Assembly (NCBI RefSeq): GCF_950100655.1
Contig: NZ_CATNLY010000001.1
Span: forward strand, 1,054,001 to 1,118,000
Source of the DNA: Pleomorphomonas sp. T1.2MG-36
Lineage (GTDB): Bacteria > Pseudomonadota > Alphaproteobacteria > Rhizobiales > Pleomorphomonadaceae
Reading direction: 5' to 3'
DNA: 64,000 bases
Shown here: positions 44,203 to 53,906 of the stretch, one piece after another
Position numbering within the stretch: position 1 is the first letter of the stretch
How the letters are laid out: every line of letters starts with the position of its first letter
Notes under the pieces: generated by a model
Database searches by the model: none
Told to the model about the DNA's origin: nothing
What the model saw: the letters and a program-made list of their open reading frames with translations, nothing else
Translations under genes and position numbers: made by a program

Positions 44203-44802
44203 TCAGGGCTTCTTGCGGAAGGCGTCGAGCGAAACCACCGTCGGTCCGCTCGTGTGCTCCTCGCTCGCCTCCTCGGCGGGCTTCGGCTCCTCGGCTGCCT
44301 TGGCGGCGGGCTTTGCCGGCTTGGCGGCAGGCTCCTTGGCGGCCTGCCCCCTGGGCGGACGCGACGCGACCTTGGGCTCGCCGCTGGCCGGACCGATCGC
44401 CTTGAGCGGGCCCTCCTCGGGCATGTCGGCGGCATTGCCGCTCTCGTCGACCAGCGGGAACTGCACGGCGAATTCCACCGACGGGTCGAAGAAGCCACGC
44501 ACCGAGGCAAACGGTACCACCAGCTTTTCCGGCACGCCGGAGAAGGAAAGGCCGATCTCGAAGCTGGTCTCGTTGACCACCAGCTCCCAGTACTGGTGCT
44601 GGATGACGATGGTCATCTCGTCCGGATAGCGCTCCTTCAGGCGGGCGGAAATGCGCACGCCCGGGGCCCGGGTATCGAAGATGATGTAGAAATGATGCTC
44701 GCCCGGCAGGCCGGCGTGAGCCACTTCCGCCAGCACCTTCTTCACAAGGCCACGGAAGGCTTCCTGAGCCAGAACGTCGTAACGGATCATGTCCTTGGGC
44801 AT
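44203..44802 (-). CDS. sspB: ClpXP adaptor SspB (alphaproteobacterial type)
   Basis: 199 residues. The substrate-binding domain (1-125) has the SspB fold segments H-F-Y-I-I-F-D-T, R-Y-P-D-E-M-T-I-V-I-Q and W-E-L-V-V. A long Ala/Lys/Pro-rich flexible linker ends in a short C-terminal tail that docks ClpX (VVSLDAFRKKP). It tethers ssrA-tagged proteins to ClpXP. The ATG at 44802 has CGGAG upstream. The tmRNA gene that writes those tags lies about 140 bases upstream on the same strand. Confidence 0.92.
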   Translation of the reverse strand: MPKDMIRYDVLAQEAFRGLVKKVLAEVAHAGLPGEHHFYIIFDTRAPGVRISARLKERYPDEMTIVIQHQYWELVVNETSFEIGLSFSGVPEKLVVPFASVRGFFDPSVEFAVQFPLVDESGNAADMPEEGPLKAIGPASGEPKVASRPPRGQAAKEPAAKPAKPAAKAAEEPKPAEEASEEHTSGPTVVSLDAFRKKP

Positions 44803-44944
44803 TGAGGCTCCGCCTTGAGGAAATCGCGAGACAGCCGATTGGCCGTCGTGCCCATAGTTTAGAGCATCCGGCGCAACAGTGTAAACGGCTTCGCGGCCCA
44901 TGGCCGAAAGCACGCGACACAAAGTACTGATCGATAAGGGATTG

Positions 44945-45265
44945 AGTGGAGGCTTCTGTTGCCAGGTGCCTCCGAACCCCGCCTAAAGGTGCAACCCCCT
45001 AGGGCTTGATTCCCAGTTTGGGCACCGCATTACGCGGCGACGGCCACCGGAGCATAGTTGTCATTCGCAACTATAGGTTTAGCCCGATAACGGTGGTACA
45101 ATGCCGAGTGAAAGAGCCGCCTTTACGCCCCCGTCGATCCTATTTCGCCCCCGCCGAAGGCCTTGCGCCGATTGGCTTTGCAAGGCCTTGGGTGGAGGCG
45201 CCGGGTACCGCCCCCGGGTCCGAATGGTTTATTGCGCAGTCCGTTTATCACCATAGCCGGATTGC
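44945..45265 (-). ncRNA. ssrA: tmRNA, circularly permuted two-piece form
   Basis: The minus strand encodes both pieces. The acceptor piece ends near 45193 with CGCCTCC plus discriminator A, preceded by a T arm CCGGG-ggcggta-CCCGG. A removed spacer (45153-45189) with a 10-bp inverted repeat AAGGCCTTGC/GCAAGGCCTT follows. The coding piece starts at 45152 with GGGGGCGA. GGGGGCG pairs with CGCCTCC, including the G3-U70 pair recognised by alanyl-tRNA synthetase. The tag frame 45068-45030 reads ANDNYAPVAVAA then TAA. The 3' end has a GGAGGC/GCCTCC hairpin. The outer ends are approximate. Confidence 0.93.
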
Positions 45266-45423
45266 TCCGGCAGGAAGACATATAGGGGCTGGAGGCCCGC
45301 CTGTGAAGAGGCCGCAAACGATCCGTCCCCACCCTGGGACGCGGCCATGCGCCGCGCCGCCTTGACCGGGTAGCGGCCCAAGTCCGATAGAAGCGCTGAA
45401 ACGCACAGAACCGGCGAGTTCCC

Positions 45424-46749
45424 ATGCCACGCCTGCATCGGCCGAAAGTCTACGCCCGCTATTCCCGCGTCGAGGCGTCGCGCCTCCGCCGTCAGGTCCT
45501 GTTCCTGGCCGGCGGCATCGGCGTCGGCGTCGCCGCCGTTCTGATGGCCCGCGCAGCCGACCTCGCCCAGCACGGCTTCCGGGCCGGCGTCTCGGCATGG
45601 CCCTGGCTGCCCCTTATCGTGACGCCAGCCGGTTTCGCACTCTCCTGCTTTCTGGCCCGCCGCCTGTTCCCCGGTTCGCAGGGCAGCGGCATTCCGCAGG
45701 TGATCGCCGCCCGCAAGCTGCCCTCCACCGAGCCGTCGGGGCACCTCGTCTCGCTCAGGATCGCCGGCGGCAAGATCTTGCTGATGCTGCTCGGCCTCCT
45801 GGCCGGCGGCTCGCTCGGCCGCGAAGGTCCGACGGTGCAGGTCGGCGCCGCCATCATGCAGGCGGCCGGCCGCGTCGCCTCCATCCGCCGCTCGTCGCTG
45901 CTGCTCGCCGGTGGCGCCGCTGGTGTCGCCGCCGCCTTCAACACGCCGCTGGCCGGCATCGTCTTCGCCATCGAGGAGCTCAGCCGCTCCTTCGACAGCA
46001 AGGCGAGCGGCATCGTCATCATGACGGTGATGCTCGCCGGCCTGACGGCCCAGGCGCTGCTCGGCGACTACACCTATTTCGGCTCGTCCTACGTGACGCT
46101 GTCACAGGGCATCGCCTGGATCGCCGTCCCCATCGTGGCGGTGGTGGGCGGCGCGCTCGGCGGCCTGTTCAACCGCCTCAACGTCGCCTGGTCGCACGGC
46201 CTTCCCGGCAGACCGGGCGCCTTCATCCGTCGGCGGCCGATCGTCACCGCCGCCCTCCTGGGTCTGCTGGTCGCCCTGCTCGGCCTCGTCTCGGGCAGCG
46301 ACGTTAGCGGCACAGGCTACGAGGCGGCACGCGCCGCCATCCACGAGACGCCGGCCGACGTTGGCCTCTGGTACGGCCCGGCCAAGCTCCTCGCCACGCT
46401 GGCCTCGACCCTGTCGGGCATTCCCGGCGGCATCTTCTCGCCGTCGTTGTCCATCGGCGCCGGCCTCGGCCTCGACGTCGCCCACTTTCTGAACGTCGAT
46501 GCCGTTCAGGCCATCGCGCTCCTGGGCATGTGCGCCTATCTGGCCGGCGTGGTTCAGGCCCCCCTGACCTCGGTCGTGATCGTCCAGGAGATGACGCTCA
46601 ACCACTCCATGCTGCTGCCGCTGATGCTGGTGGCACTGATCGCCGGCAAGGTCTCCAGCCTGATCGCGCCGGAGGGCGTCTACCACGCCCTCGCCCGCAA
46701 CTTCGCCCTTCCCCCACCGACGGCTGACTCGGCACGCGACTCCGGTTAG
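45424..46749 (+). CDS. ClC-family chloride channel/antiporter
   Basis: 441 residues, about ten or more membrane segments. The chloride-selectivity motifs are in order: [17 protein letters not shown] (external gating glutamate) and [16 protein letters not shown]. The internal E-E-L-S-R glutamate region suggests a proton-coupled antiporter rather than a channel, but this needs alignment. There are no C-terminal CBS domains. It is followed after 34 bases by thyA. Confidence 0.92.
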   Translation: MPRLHRPKVYARYSRVEASRLRRQVLFLAGGIGVGVAAVLMARAADLAQHGFRAGVSAWPWLPLIVTPAGFALSCFLARRLFPGSQGSGIPQVIAARKLPSTEPSGHLVSLRIAGGKILLMLLGLLAGGSLGREGPTVQVGAAIMQAAGRVASIRRSSLLLAGGAAGVAAAFNTPLAGIVFAIEELSRSFDSKASGIVIMTVMLAGLTAQALLGDYTYFGSSYVTLSQGIAWIAVPIVAVVGGALGGLFNRLNVAWSHGLPGRPGAFIRRRPIVTAALLGLLVALLGLVSGSDVSGTGYEAARAAIHETPADVGLWYGPAKLLATLASTLSGIPGGIFSPSLSIGAGLGLDVAHFLNVDAVQAIALLGMCAYLAGVVQAPLTSVVIVQEMTLNHSMLLPLMLVALIAGKVSSLIAPEGVYHALARNFALPPPTADSARDSG

Positions 46750-46783
46750 TCTCTCCTGCCCCACGCAATCGCAGCGGACCGTC

Positions 46784-47578
46784 ATGCAGCAGTATCTCGA
46801 CCTCCTGAAGCTCATCCTCGACACCGGCACTGCCAAGGAGGACCGCACCGGCACCGGCACGCTGTCGGTCTTCGGCCATCAGATGCGCTTCGACCTCGCC
46901 GAGGGGTTCCCGCTTCTGACCACCAAGAAGCTGCACATCAAATCGATCGTCCACGAGCTGATCTGGTTCCTGCAGGGCGACACCAACATCCGGTACCTGA
47001 AGGACAACGGCGTCTCCATCTGGAACGAGTGGGCCGATGAGAACGGCAACCTCGGCCCGGTCTACGGCCACCAGTGGCGCTCCTGGCCGAAGCCGGACGG
47101 CGGCACCATCGACCAGATCGCCGAGGTTCAGGAGACCATCCGTCGCAACCCCGACTCGCGCCGGATGATCGTCACCGCCTGGAACCCGGCCGACGTGCCG
47201 AAGATGGCGCTGCCGCCCTGCCACCTCCTGATCCAGTTCTACGTCGCCAACGGCCGTCTTTCCTGCCAGATGTACCAGCGTTCGGCCGACGTCTTCCTGG
47301 GCGTGCCCTTCAACATCGCGTCCTACGCGCTGCTCACGGCGATGATGGCCGAGGCGACCGGCCTCAAGCCCGGCGAGTTCGTGCATACGCTCGGCGACGC
47401 CCACCTCTATCGCAACCATCTCGACCAGGCCCGGCTGCAGCTCACCCGCTCGCCGCGCCCCCTGCCCCGGCTGAAACTCGCCGAAGGGATAACCGACGTT
47501 CGCGATTTCCGATTCGAGCACGTCGCCATCGACGGCTATGATCCGCATCCGCACATCAAGGCCGAGGTCGCCGTATGA
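46784..47578 (+). CDS. thyA: Thymidylate synthase
   Basis: 264 residues, the exact E. coli length. Methylates dUMP to dTMP with methylene-tetrahydrofolate. D-R-T-G-T-G-T-L-S lies near residue 20, V-Y-G-H-Q-W-R-S-W near 92, and the catalytic Cys is in [23 protein letters not shown] and the last D-G-Y-D-P-H-P are typical. The stop overlaps the DUF4424 start (ATGA). folA, which regenerates the folate, is 5.3 kb downstream on the other strand. Confidence 0.97.
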   Translation: MQQYLDLLKLILDTGTAKEDRTGTGTLSVFGHQMRFDLAEGFPLLTTKKLHIKSIVHELIWFLQGDTNIRYLKDNGVSIWNEWADENGNLGPVYGHQWRSWPKPDGGTIDQIAEVQETIRRNPDSRRMIVTAWNPADVPKMALPPCHLLIQFYVANGRLSCQMYQRSADVFLGVPFNIASYALLTAMMAEATGLKPGEFVHTLGDAHLYRNHLDQARLQLTRSPRPLPRLKLAEGITDVRDFRFEHVAIDGYDPHPHIKAEVAV

Positions 47579-48591
47579 AGAGACTGTCCGCTTTCGGACT
47601 GGCCGCCGCCTTCGCGGCGGTACCGGTCATGGCTCACGCCAACGACACCATGGCGGAGCTGGCCGCAGGCGGACTCACCTTCGTCTACGCCGACAACGTC
47701 CAGATGCAGAGCGAGGATCTCTTCATCTCGCCGAAGGAAGTGCGCGTCGACTACGTCTTCCACAACGACGGCGACAAGGACCGGACGACCGTGGTTGCCT
47801 TCCCCATGCCGGATATCGAAGGCAGCGGCGACTTCATGGTCTCGGTACCCAACCCCGAGTCCGACAACTTCATGAACTTCTCGGTGACGGTCGACGGCAA
47901 GCCGGTCAAGCCGGAGATCGACCGCCACGCGTTTGCCGTCGATGTCGACATCACCGATCTCCTGAAGGAACACGGCGTTCCCCTGTTGCCCTTCGGCGCG
48001 GCGACCGGCGACGTTCTTTCGACCCTGCCGAAGGAAATGCTCGCCGACTGGATCGAGCGCGGCATCGTCATCGCCATGGAGTATGACGACGGCAGCGGCT
48101 GGAAGACAGAATACGTGCCGGTCTGGCGGCTCAAGACCACCTACTGGTGGCGCACCACCTTCCCGGCCGGTCGCGACCTCAAGGTCGCCCACCGCTACAC
48201 GCCCAGCGTCGGCGCCACCGCCGGCCTCGGCTTCGTCGGTCCCGACGACAACGATCCGTTCTCCGGCGAAAGCTTCGAGCGGGAAAAGCAGCGCTTCTGC
48301 TTCGACGACGATTTTCTGAGAGCGGTCGGCAAGCGCATGGACGCCGCCGAGGCCCAGCAGTCCTATCTCCAGGAAAGCTGGATTTCCTACGTGCTCACCA
48401 CCGGTGCCAACTGGGGCGGAACCATCGGCCGCTTCCATCTGACGGTCGACAAGGGCGACGCCGACACGCTGGTGTCCTTCTGCGGCGACGGCGTCAAGAA
48501 GACCGGCCCGACCACCTTCGAGCTGACGGCCAGCGACTTCTACCCCGAACGCAACATCGACATCGCGCTGATCCGCCACCCGGCCGACTAA
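47575..48591 (+). CDS. DUF4424-family secreted protein
   Basis: 338 residues. Signal peptide cleaved after M-A-H-A (about residue 22), then a DUF4424 region beginning [14 protein letters not shown] and including R-V-D-Y-V-F-x-N and W-R-T-T-F-P-A-G. Two cysteines (F-C-F and S-F-C-G-D-G) may form a disulphide. Function unknown. It is coupled to thyA by ATGA and followed by a strong hairpin terminator shared with the convergent degP. Confidence 0.85.
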   Translation: MKRLSAFGLAAAFAAVPVMAHANDTMAELAAGGLTFVYADNVQMQSEDLFISPKEVRVDYVFHNDGDKDRTTVVAFPMPDIEGSGDFMVSVPNPESDNFMNFSVTVDGKPVKPEIDRHAFAVDVDITDLLKEHGVPLLPFGAATGDVLSTLPKEMLADWIERGIVIAMEYDDGSGWKTEYVPVWRLKTTYWWRTTFPAGRDLKVAHRYTPSVGATAGLGFVGPDDNDPFSGESFEREKQRFCFDDDFLRAVGKRMDAAEAQQSYLQESWISYVLTTGANWGGTIGRFHLTVDKGDADTLVSFCGDGVKKTGPTTFELTASDFYPERNIDIALIRHPAD

Positions 48592-48629
48592 AGGCGGCCG
48601 GCTCAACCGATCCTGTCCATCCAATGAAA

Positions 48630-48657
48630 ACGGCCGGTCCCCACGGGAACCGGCCGT
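48630..48657. terminator. Hairpin between convergent DUF4424 and degP genes
   Basis: ACGGCCGGT and ACCGGCCGT form a perfect 9-bp stem around a short G/C-rich loop. TCATCTTGTT follows on the plus strand and TTTTCATTGG on the minus strand, so it may stop transcription both ways. Confidence 0.75.
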
Positions 48658-48683
48658 CATCTTGTTCGGACCGGTGGCCCGCG

Positions 48684-50234
48684 TCAGTCCATCTTCACCG
48701 CGACGAAGCGCAGGTCGCCGCCGGCATTGGAGACGAGCAGCAGCACCGACTTGCGGCCCATCGTCTTCTGCTTCTCGACGGTCTTGGCGACGTCGGCGGG
48801 CGACTGCACCTCTTCCTGCGCCACCTCGACGATGAGGTCGCCGGCCGCGATGCCCTTTTCTGCCGCCGCGCTCGCCGGGTCGACGGCGGAGATCACAACG
48901 CCACGGACCTCGGCGTTGAGCTTGTATTTCTCGCGGGCACTGTCATCGAGCGCGCCGAGCGTCAGGCCGAGAATCTTCGTCTCGTCCTTGGGTGGCGGAG
49001 CGGCGGGCTCCTCGCCCTTCGCCTCGGCCACCTTCTCGCCCTCCTCGAGGCGACCGAGCGTGACGGGAAGCGTAAGCTCCTTGCCCTTGCGGATCAGCGT
49101 GATCGACACTTCCTTGCCCACCGCCGTGTTGGCGACGAGGCGCGGCAGCTCGCGCATGGTCTTGATGGGGTGGCCGTCGAAGGCGACGATGACATCGCCC
49201 GGCTCGACCTTGGCCACCGCCGCCGGTCCGCCCTCGGTGACGCCGGCCACCAGCGCGCCCTGCGGGCTGGCGATGCCGAGGCTCTCGGCGAGGTCGTCGG
49301 TCACTTCCTGGATGTTGACGCCGAGCCAGCCGCGATGCGTCTCGCCGAACTCGCGCAACTGGTCGACGACGCCGATGGCGATCTCGGAGGGAATGGCGAA
49401 GCCGATGCCGATGGAGCCGCCCGACGGCGAGATGATGGCGGTGTTGATGCCGATCACCTCACCCTTCTCGTTGAACAGCGGACCGCCGGAGTTGCCGCGA
49501 TTGATGGCGGCGTCGGTCTGGATGTAGTTGTCGTAGGGGCCGGAGTTGATGTCGCGATTGCGGGCCGAGATGATGCCCGTGGTCACCGTGCCGCCGAGGC
49601 CGAACGGGTTGCCGATCGCCATCACCCAATCGCCGACGCGCATGTGCTCGCTGTCGCCGAACTTGACGGCGGTGAGCGGCTTGTCGGGCTTGACGCGCAG
49701 CACCGCGAGGTCGGTCTTGGCGTCGCGGCCGACCAGTTCGGCCTTCAGCTTGCTGCCATCGGAGAAGTTGGCGACGATCTCGTCGGCGTCCTCGATGACG
49801 TGGTTGTTGGTGATGATGATGCCCGAGGCATCGACCACGAAGCCCGAGCCGAGCGACTGCACCTTGCGCGGATCGCCGCCCTCATCGGAGCCGCCGCCCT
49901 CGCCGTTGTCGGCGCCATCGCCCTGGTCGCCTCCCTGGTCGCCGCCCTTGCCGCCGTTCTTGTCGAAGAACTCGTCGAAGAAGTCCTGGAATGGCGAGCC
50001 TTCCGGCACCTTCGGCAGCGGCACCTGCCGCGTTTCGGCCACCGTCTGGGTGGTGGAAATGTTGACCACGGCGCCGATCAGCTTCTCGGCGAGGTCGGCA
50101 ACCGAGTCCGGCCCCTGCTCGGCGGCTACCGGCGCCACGCCGCCAAGGGCGAGCGCCGCCGCCAGCGTCAGCGCCGCGAGCCCCGATCCGCGCCGCCGCC
50201 CGACGTCCGGCACTGTCCTGTTCCATGAGACCAT
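48684..50234 (-). CDS. degP: Periplasmic Do-family serine protease (DegP/MucD type)
   Basis: 516 residues. A signal peptide precedes a trypsin-like domain with His in TNNHVIED, Asp in KTDLAVLRV and Ser in RGNSGGPLF, then two PDZ domains (about 300-390 and 425-510). A Gly/Asp/Glu-rich loop (GGKGGDQGGDQGDGADNG) before the His strand is longer than usual. It degrades or chaperones misfolded envelope proteins. The ATG at 50234 has a strong GGGGAGGAAG site. It lies downstream of hflKC, a common proteobacterial arrangement. Confidence 0.94.
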   Translation of the reverse strand: MVSWNRTVPDVGRRRGSGLAALTLAAALALGGVAPVAAEQGPDSVADLAEKLIGAVVNISTTQTVAETRQVPLPKVPEGSPFQDFFDEFFDKNGGKGGDQGGDQGDGADNGEGGGSDEGGDPRKVQSLGSGFVVDASGIIITNNHVIEDADEIVANFSDGSKLKAELVGRDAKTDLAVLRVKPDKPLTAVKFGDSEHMRVGDWVMAIGNPFGLGGTVTTGIISARNRDINSGPYDNYIQTDAAINRGNSGGPLFNEKGEVIGINTAIISPSGGSIGIGFAIPSEIAIGVVDQLREFGETHRGWLGVNIQEVTDDLAESLGIASPQGALVAGVTEGGPAAVAKVEPGDVIVAFDGHPIKTMRELPRLVANTAVGKEVSITLIRKGKELTLPVTLGRLEEGEKVAEAKGEEPAAPPPKDETKILGLTLGALDDSAREKYKLNAEVRGVVISAVDPASAAAEKGIAAGDLIVEVAQEEVQSPADVAKTVEKQKTMGRKSVLLLVSNAGGDLRFVAVKMD

Positions 50235-50441
50235 AGCCGGTCTTCCTCCCCTGGAGCGTCCGCCCGCGAAGTCCCAGGTCTTCCGGAGCGCCTGGACGCT
50301 AGAAAACAAAACCGGAAACAAGGGCCGGGAGGCCTCTGTTCCGGAGCAGCGCGATCCGCGACCGCGCTCTACGCATTTGGCGAAGTCATAATCCGTTTCA
50401 CGGATGGAGACAAACCCCACCCGTGATCCACGGAGGGGCCA

Positions 50442-50630
50442 TCAACCGCCACGCACGGCCCAGACGACGGCGACGCCCACCGCCATGGCGGCGACGCCCC
50501 CGGTTCGGAGCCAGAAGTCGGAGGCTTCCAGCAGCTGGCGGAGACCCTTGCGCATCAAGGAAGGGGCTGCCGCGTACAGCAGCCCCTCAAGGACGACCAT
50601 CAGGCCGACGGCAACCAGGAAGTCGTTCAA
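50442..50630 (-). CDS. DUF2065 small membrane protein
   Basis: 62 residues with two hydrophobic helices (FLVAVGLMVVLEGLLYAA and GGVAAMAVGVAVVWAV) around a short basic loop. This is the DUF2065 pattern seen after hflC in many proteobacteria. It starts with TTG inside the hflC stop (TTGA overlap), so it is probably translated with HflC. Function unknown. Confidence 0.85.
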   Translation of the reverse strand: MNDFLVAVGLMVVLEGLLYAAAPSLMRKGLRQLLEASDFWLRTGGVAAMAVGVAVVWAVRGG

Positions 50631-51541
50631 GGTTGGGCCTGAGCTGACGGTGCCGAAGCACCCGGAAGCGCGCCGGTCGGTCCGCGGAAGTAGCGGAAGA
50701 AGTCCGAGTCCGGCTTCAGCAGCATGGTCGTGCCGCTGGCCAGCGACGACGCGTAGGCCTGCATCGAGCGGTAGAACTCGAAGAAGCTGCGGTCGGCGCC
50801 ATAGGCTTCCGCGAAGATGCGGTTGCGTTCGGCATCGCCCTCGCCGTGCAGGATGTCGGCGTCGCGCCGGGCTTCGGCGAGAAGCACGGTCGCCTGACGG
50901 TCGGCCTCGGCACGGATGCGCGCCGCTTCCTGCGTACCCTCGGCGCGAAGCTCGGCGGCTTCGGCCAGACGTTCCGACCGCATGCGGTCGTAGGTCTGCT
51001 CGAGGACGTTGTTCGGCAGTTCGGTGCGGCGGATCCTGAGCTCGACGATCTCGATGCCAAGGTTGGCCGCTTCCGGACGGACGAAGTCGGCGACTTCCTT
51101 CATCATCGCCAACCGCTCCTCGGACAGCGCGTCGCCGAACGAGCGCGTGCCGTAGACGCGGCGCAGTGCCGAATCTAGGCGGGTGCGAAGACGCGTTTCG
51201 GCCAGAGCCATGTTGCCGGTGACGCTCTCGCGGAAGGCGCGGACGTTGACGATGCGATAGGCCGCGAAGGCGTCCACCACATACTGGCGGCTGTCGCGAA
51301 CCTGGACGACGTTGTTGTCAATCTCGATGGTGTTGAGACGCCTGTCGACGATCTGCACGCTATCGACCGTGTTGGTCGGCAGCTTGAAGTAGATGCCGGG
51401 CTCGGTGATGACGCGCTGGATCTCGCCAAAGCGCAGTTGGATGGCCTGATCGCGCTCGGTGACGATGAACGTCGACGAGTAGACGACCAGCGCGATGACC
51501 GCGAGAGCGATCAGGACGAAGGGCAAGGCGATCGTGCGCAT
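50627..51541 (-). CDS. hflC: FtsH protease modulator HflC
   Basis: 304 residues. N-terminal membrane anchor (4-22), then an SPFH/band-7 domain beginning T-F-I-V-T-E-R-D-Q-A-I-Q-L-R-F-G, and a helical C-terminal part rich in Ala/Glu/Arg. With HflK it forms a large periplasmic cage around the FtsH AAA protease. The ATG at 51541 shares one base with the hflK stop (TGATG). Confidence 0.95.
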   Translation of the reverse strand: MRTIALPFVLIALAVIALVVYSSTFIVTERDQAIQLRFGEIQRVITEPGIYFKLPTNTVDSVQIVDRRLNTIEIDNNVVQVRDSRQYVVDAFAAYRIVNVRAFRESVTGNMALAETRLRTRLDSALRRVYGTRSFGDALSEERLAMMKEVADFVRPEAANLGIEIVELRIRRTELPNNVLEQTYDRMRSERLAEAAELRAEGTQEAARIRAEADRQATVLLAEARRDADILHGEGDAERNRIFAEAYGADRSFFEFYRSMQAYASSLASGTTMLLKPDSDFFRYFRGPTGALPGASAPSAQAQP

Positions 51542-52665
51542 CACTGGGCGGCTCCCGTGCTCAAGGGGGTCGTCGGACGCCCGACTTCGGGCAGCGGCAG
51601 GTAGGGCAGCACGCCCTGCGTGGCTCCGCTGTCCAGGATCACCTTGTTGGTCTTGGAGAACACACCTTCCATGGTCTCAAGATAGATGCGCTCGCGGGTG
51701 ATCTCGGGCGCCTTGACATACTGCTCGTAGACCGAGGTAAAGCGCTGGGCGCCACCGGTCGCCTCCGCGATCACCTGATCGCGATAGCCGAGCGCCGCCT
51801 CGCGGATCTGCGAAGCCTCGCCGCGCGCCTCGCCGAGCCGCTTGTTGGCATAGGCCTGGGCGTCCTGCTTGAACTTGTCCTGGTCCTGCTGGGCGCGCTG
51901 CACTTCGCCGAAGGCGTCCTGCACCTCGAGCGGCGGATCGGCGCGGGTGACGTTGACGGCGGTGATCGACACACCGGCATCGTAGGAATCGAGCGTCTGC
52001 TGGATGCGCTCGCGCACCGCCGTCTGGGCCACTTCGCGGCCGGTGGTGCGGAACTCGTCGGCGCGGGTGCGGCCGACCACTTCGCGCATCACCGATTCCG
52101 ACACCTTGCGGACGATGTCCGGCTGGTCGGCGACGCGGAACAGATACTTGACGGGGTCGGCGATGCGCCAGAGCACCGAGAACTCGACGCTGACGAGATT
52201 CTGATCGCCCGACAGCATGATGGAATCGGCGCCACCGGCGGCGACGCCACCGAGCACTTCCTGGTTTTCCTTGAGCAGCGCCGGCGTTTCGACCTGTTCG
52301 ATCGGCCAGAAGGCGAAATGAATGCCCGGCTCGTTCAGTTCCGGCTTGACCTTGCCGAACAGCAGCTCGACGCCGACCTGATCCGGCTGGACGACGTAGA
52401 TGCTCTGATAGAGCCAGAAGCCGACGGCGGCCACCGCGATCAGCGGCAAGGCCGTCAGCATGCCGGTGGGCTCGCCCTGTCCGGGCCGTCCGCCACCGCC
52501 GCCGGGAAGAAGCCGACGAATCTTGTCCTGTCCGCGTCGGAGCAGTTCCTCAAGGTCGGGAGGCTCGTTGCCCCCGCCGCCCTGCGGCCCCCGGGGCGGC
52601 TGCCCCCACGGTCCATTGCCGCCGCCTTTCCAGCCGCCGCCACCACTCTGATTGCTCCAGGGCAT
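51541..52665 (-). CDS. hflK: FtsH protease modulator HflK
   Basis: 374 residues. A Gly/Trp/Pro-rich cytosolic N-terminus (SGGGGWKGGGNGPWGQPPRG) and an E-E-L-L-R-R-G-Q-D segment precede the membrane helix near 70-90. An SPFH domain (Y-V-V-Q-P-D-Q-V-G-V-E-L-L-F-G-K) and a coiled helical region follow. It partners with HflC. The ATG at 52665 has GGAAGGGA upstream. The open frame continues upstream but is intergenic shadow. Confidence 0.95.
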   Translation of the reverse strand: MPWSNQSGGGGWKGGGNGPWGQPPRGPQGGGGNEPPDLEELLRRGQDKIRRLLPGGGGGRPGQGEPTGMLTALPLIAVAAVGFWLYQSIYVVQPDQVGVELLFGKVKPELNEPGIHFAFWPIEQVETPALLKENQEVLGGVAAGGADSIMLSGDQNLVSVEFSVLWRIADPVKYLFRVADQPDIVRKVSESVMREVVGRTRADEFRTTGREVAQTAVRERIQQTLDSYDAGVSITAVNVTRADPPLEVQDAFGEVQRAQQDQDKFKQDAQAYANKRLGEARGEASQIREAALGYRDQVIAEATGGAQRFTSVYEQYVKAPEITRERIYLETMEGVFSKTNKVILDSGATQGVLPYLPLPEVGRPTTPLSTGAAQ

Positions 52666-52866
52666 ATGGGTCCCTTCCTCCGAATGCAAAAATCTGGAGC
52701 GCTCCCCGCCGGCCTGCCAAGGCCGCCGACCGGGAAACGCTCCGGCTTGGTCTGGCGCGATCATAGGAGGCGAGCCCCCTGTCATCAATGCGCATACAGA
52801 TCAAACGCCATTTGGGGTGCGAGGCGTCGCCGATCAACCGTTCGTGAGCTGATTCTTTCGACGGCG

Positions 52867-53388
52867 TCAGCGGCGCCGGACCCAGGTCTCGAAGGTGGCG
52901 TCGGCGCTGTCGCGCTCGCCACGGACCATAGGCTCGCTGGCGGCCAGTTGCCAGAGCGCCGGATCGACCGCCGGAAAGCGGGTGTCGCCCTCCGGCGAGG
53001 CGGCGATGCGGGTGATGAACAACCGATCGGCGCGCCCGATCGTCGCCGCGTAGAGAGCGCCGCCGCCGGCCACCACGAAGGACGGCACGCCCTTCGCCCC
53101 GGCGCTCGCGGACGCCGCCTCAAGCGCCGCGTCGAGGTCGGAGAGCACGGTGACGCCGTCGGGCGCAAATCCCGGATCGCGCGTCACCACGAAGGTCTGG
53201 CGTCCGGGCAAAGGTTTGCCGATGGATTCGAAGGTCTTGCGCCCCATCACCATCGGGCGGCCGAGCGTCAGCGCCTTGAAATACTTGAGATCGCTCGACA
53301 GATGCCAGGGCATGCCGCCATCGCGACCGATGACGCCGTTCTCCGCCATGGCGACGACGATATCGAGAAGCGGCCGGGTCACGGGCAT
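52867..53388 (-). CDS. folA: Dihydrofolate reductase
   Basis: 173 residues. Reduces dihydrofolate to tetrahydrofolate with NADPH. Typical segments are D-I-V-V-A-M-A-E-N-G-V-I-G, M-P-W-H-L-S-S-D-L-K-Y-F-K, the NADPH loop M-G-R-K-T-F-E-S-I-G, and V-V-A-G-G-G-A-L-Y. It overlaps the upstream GNAT gene by ten bases. It recycles the folate oxidised by ThyA, encoded nearby. Confidence 0.96.
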   Translation of the reverse strand: MPVTRPLLDIVVAMAENGVIGRDGGMPWHLSSDLKYFKALTLGRPMVMGRKTFESIGKPLPGRQTFVVTRDPGFAPDGVTVLSDLDAALEAASASAGAKGVPSFVVAGGGALYAATIGRADRLFITRIAASPEGDTRFPAVDPALWQLAASEPMVRGERDSADATFETWVRRR

Positions 53389-53906
53389 TCCCTCGCCAGC
53401 TTCTCAATGGCCTCGCCCGTCATGCGCACGGGTACCCAGGCATCGTTGAGGGGCGCGCCCATCGCCGCGTAGAAGTCGATGGCCGACTTGTTCCAGTCGA
53501 GCACCGTCCACTCGAAGCGGCCGAGCCCCTCGTCGACGCAGCGCCGGGCCAGCCGGGCCAGCAGCGCCTTGCCGACGCCCTGCCCGCGCGCCGCCGGATC
53601 GACGAAGATGTCTTCGAGGTAGAGCCCGTGACGGCCGAGGAAGGTCGAGAAGGAATAGAACCACACGGCGATGCCGGCCGGCTTGTCGCCGATGAAACCG
53701 AGCTCGCAGAACACGCGCGGATCGTCGCCGAAGAAGGCGGCCGCATAGTCCTCCGGCGTCGCCACCATCTTTTCCGACAGGTTCTCGTAGGCGGCCAGCG
53801 ACCGGATGAAGCCGGCGATCACCTCGATGTCGTCGGGCGTGGCGGCACGCGTGGTCGGCTTGGGGCGCCGGGCGTGGCGGCCGAGACGAGGGGACGATGG
53901 GCTCAT
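53379..53906 (-). CDS. GNAT-family N-acetyltransferase, diamine/spermidine acetyltransferase-like
   Basis: 175 residues with GNAT motifs: W-F-Y-S-F-S-T-F-L-G, G-L-Y-L-E-D-I-F-V-D-P, the acetyl-CoA loop ARGQGVGKALL, and V-L-D-W-N-K-S-A-I-D-F-Y. The Y-x-E-D-I/L-x-V segment is characteristic of SSAT-like polyamine or thialysine acetyltransferases. The ATG at 53906 overlaps the asmA stop (ATGA). The acceptor amine is inferred from family likeness only. Confidence 0.87.
   Translation of the reverse strand: MSPSSPRLGRHARRPKPTTRAATPDDIEVIAGFIRSLAAYENLSEKMVATPEDYAAAFFGDDPRVFCELGFIGDKPAGIAVWFYSFSTFLGRHGLYLEDIFVDPAARGQGVGKALLARLARRCVDEGLGRFEWTVLDWNKSAIDFYAAMGAPLNDAWVPVRMTGEAIEKLARECP

Noticed and set aside
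43751..44920. 389-codon minus-strand frame covering the whole sspB region
   Set aside because: Only its last 78 codons are real (the RHH protein). The earlier part is an alternate-frame shadow of sspB and DUF4169.
45006..45365. 119-codon plus-strand frame (and minus frames at 45123-45744) upstream of the chloride channel
   Set aside because: This region is the permuted tmRNA gene on the minus strand, shown by the tag frame and pairing acceptor ends.
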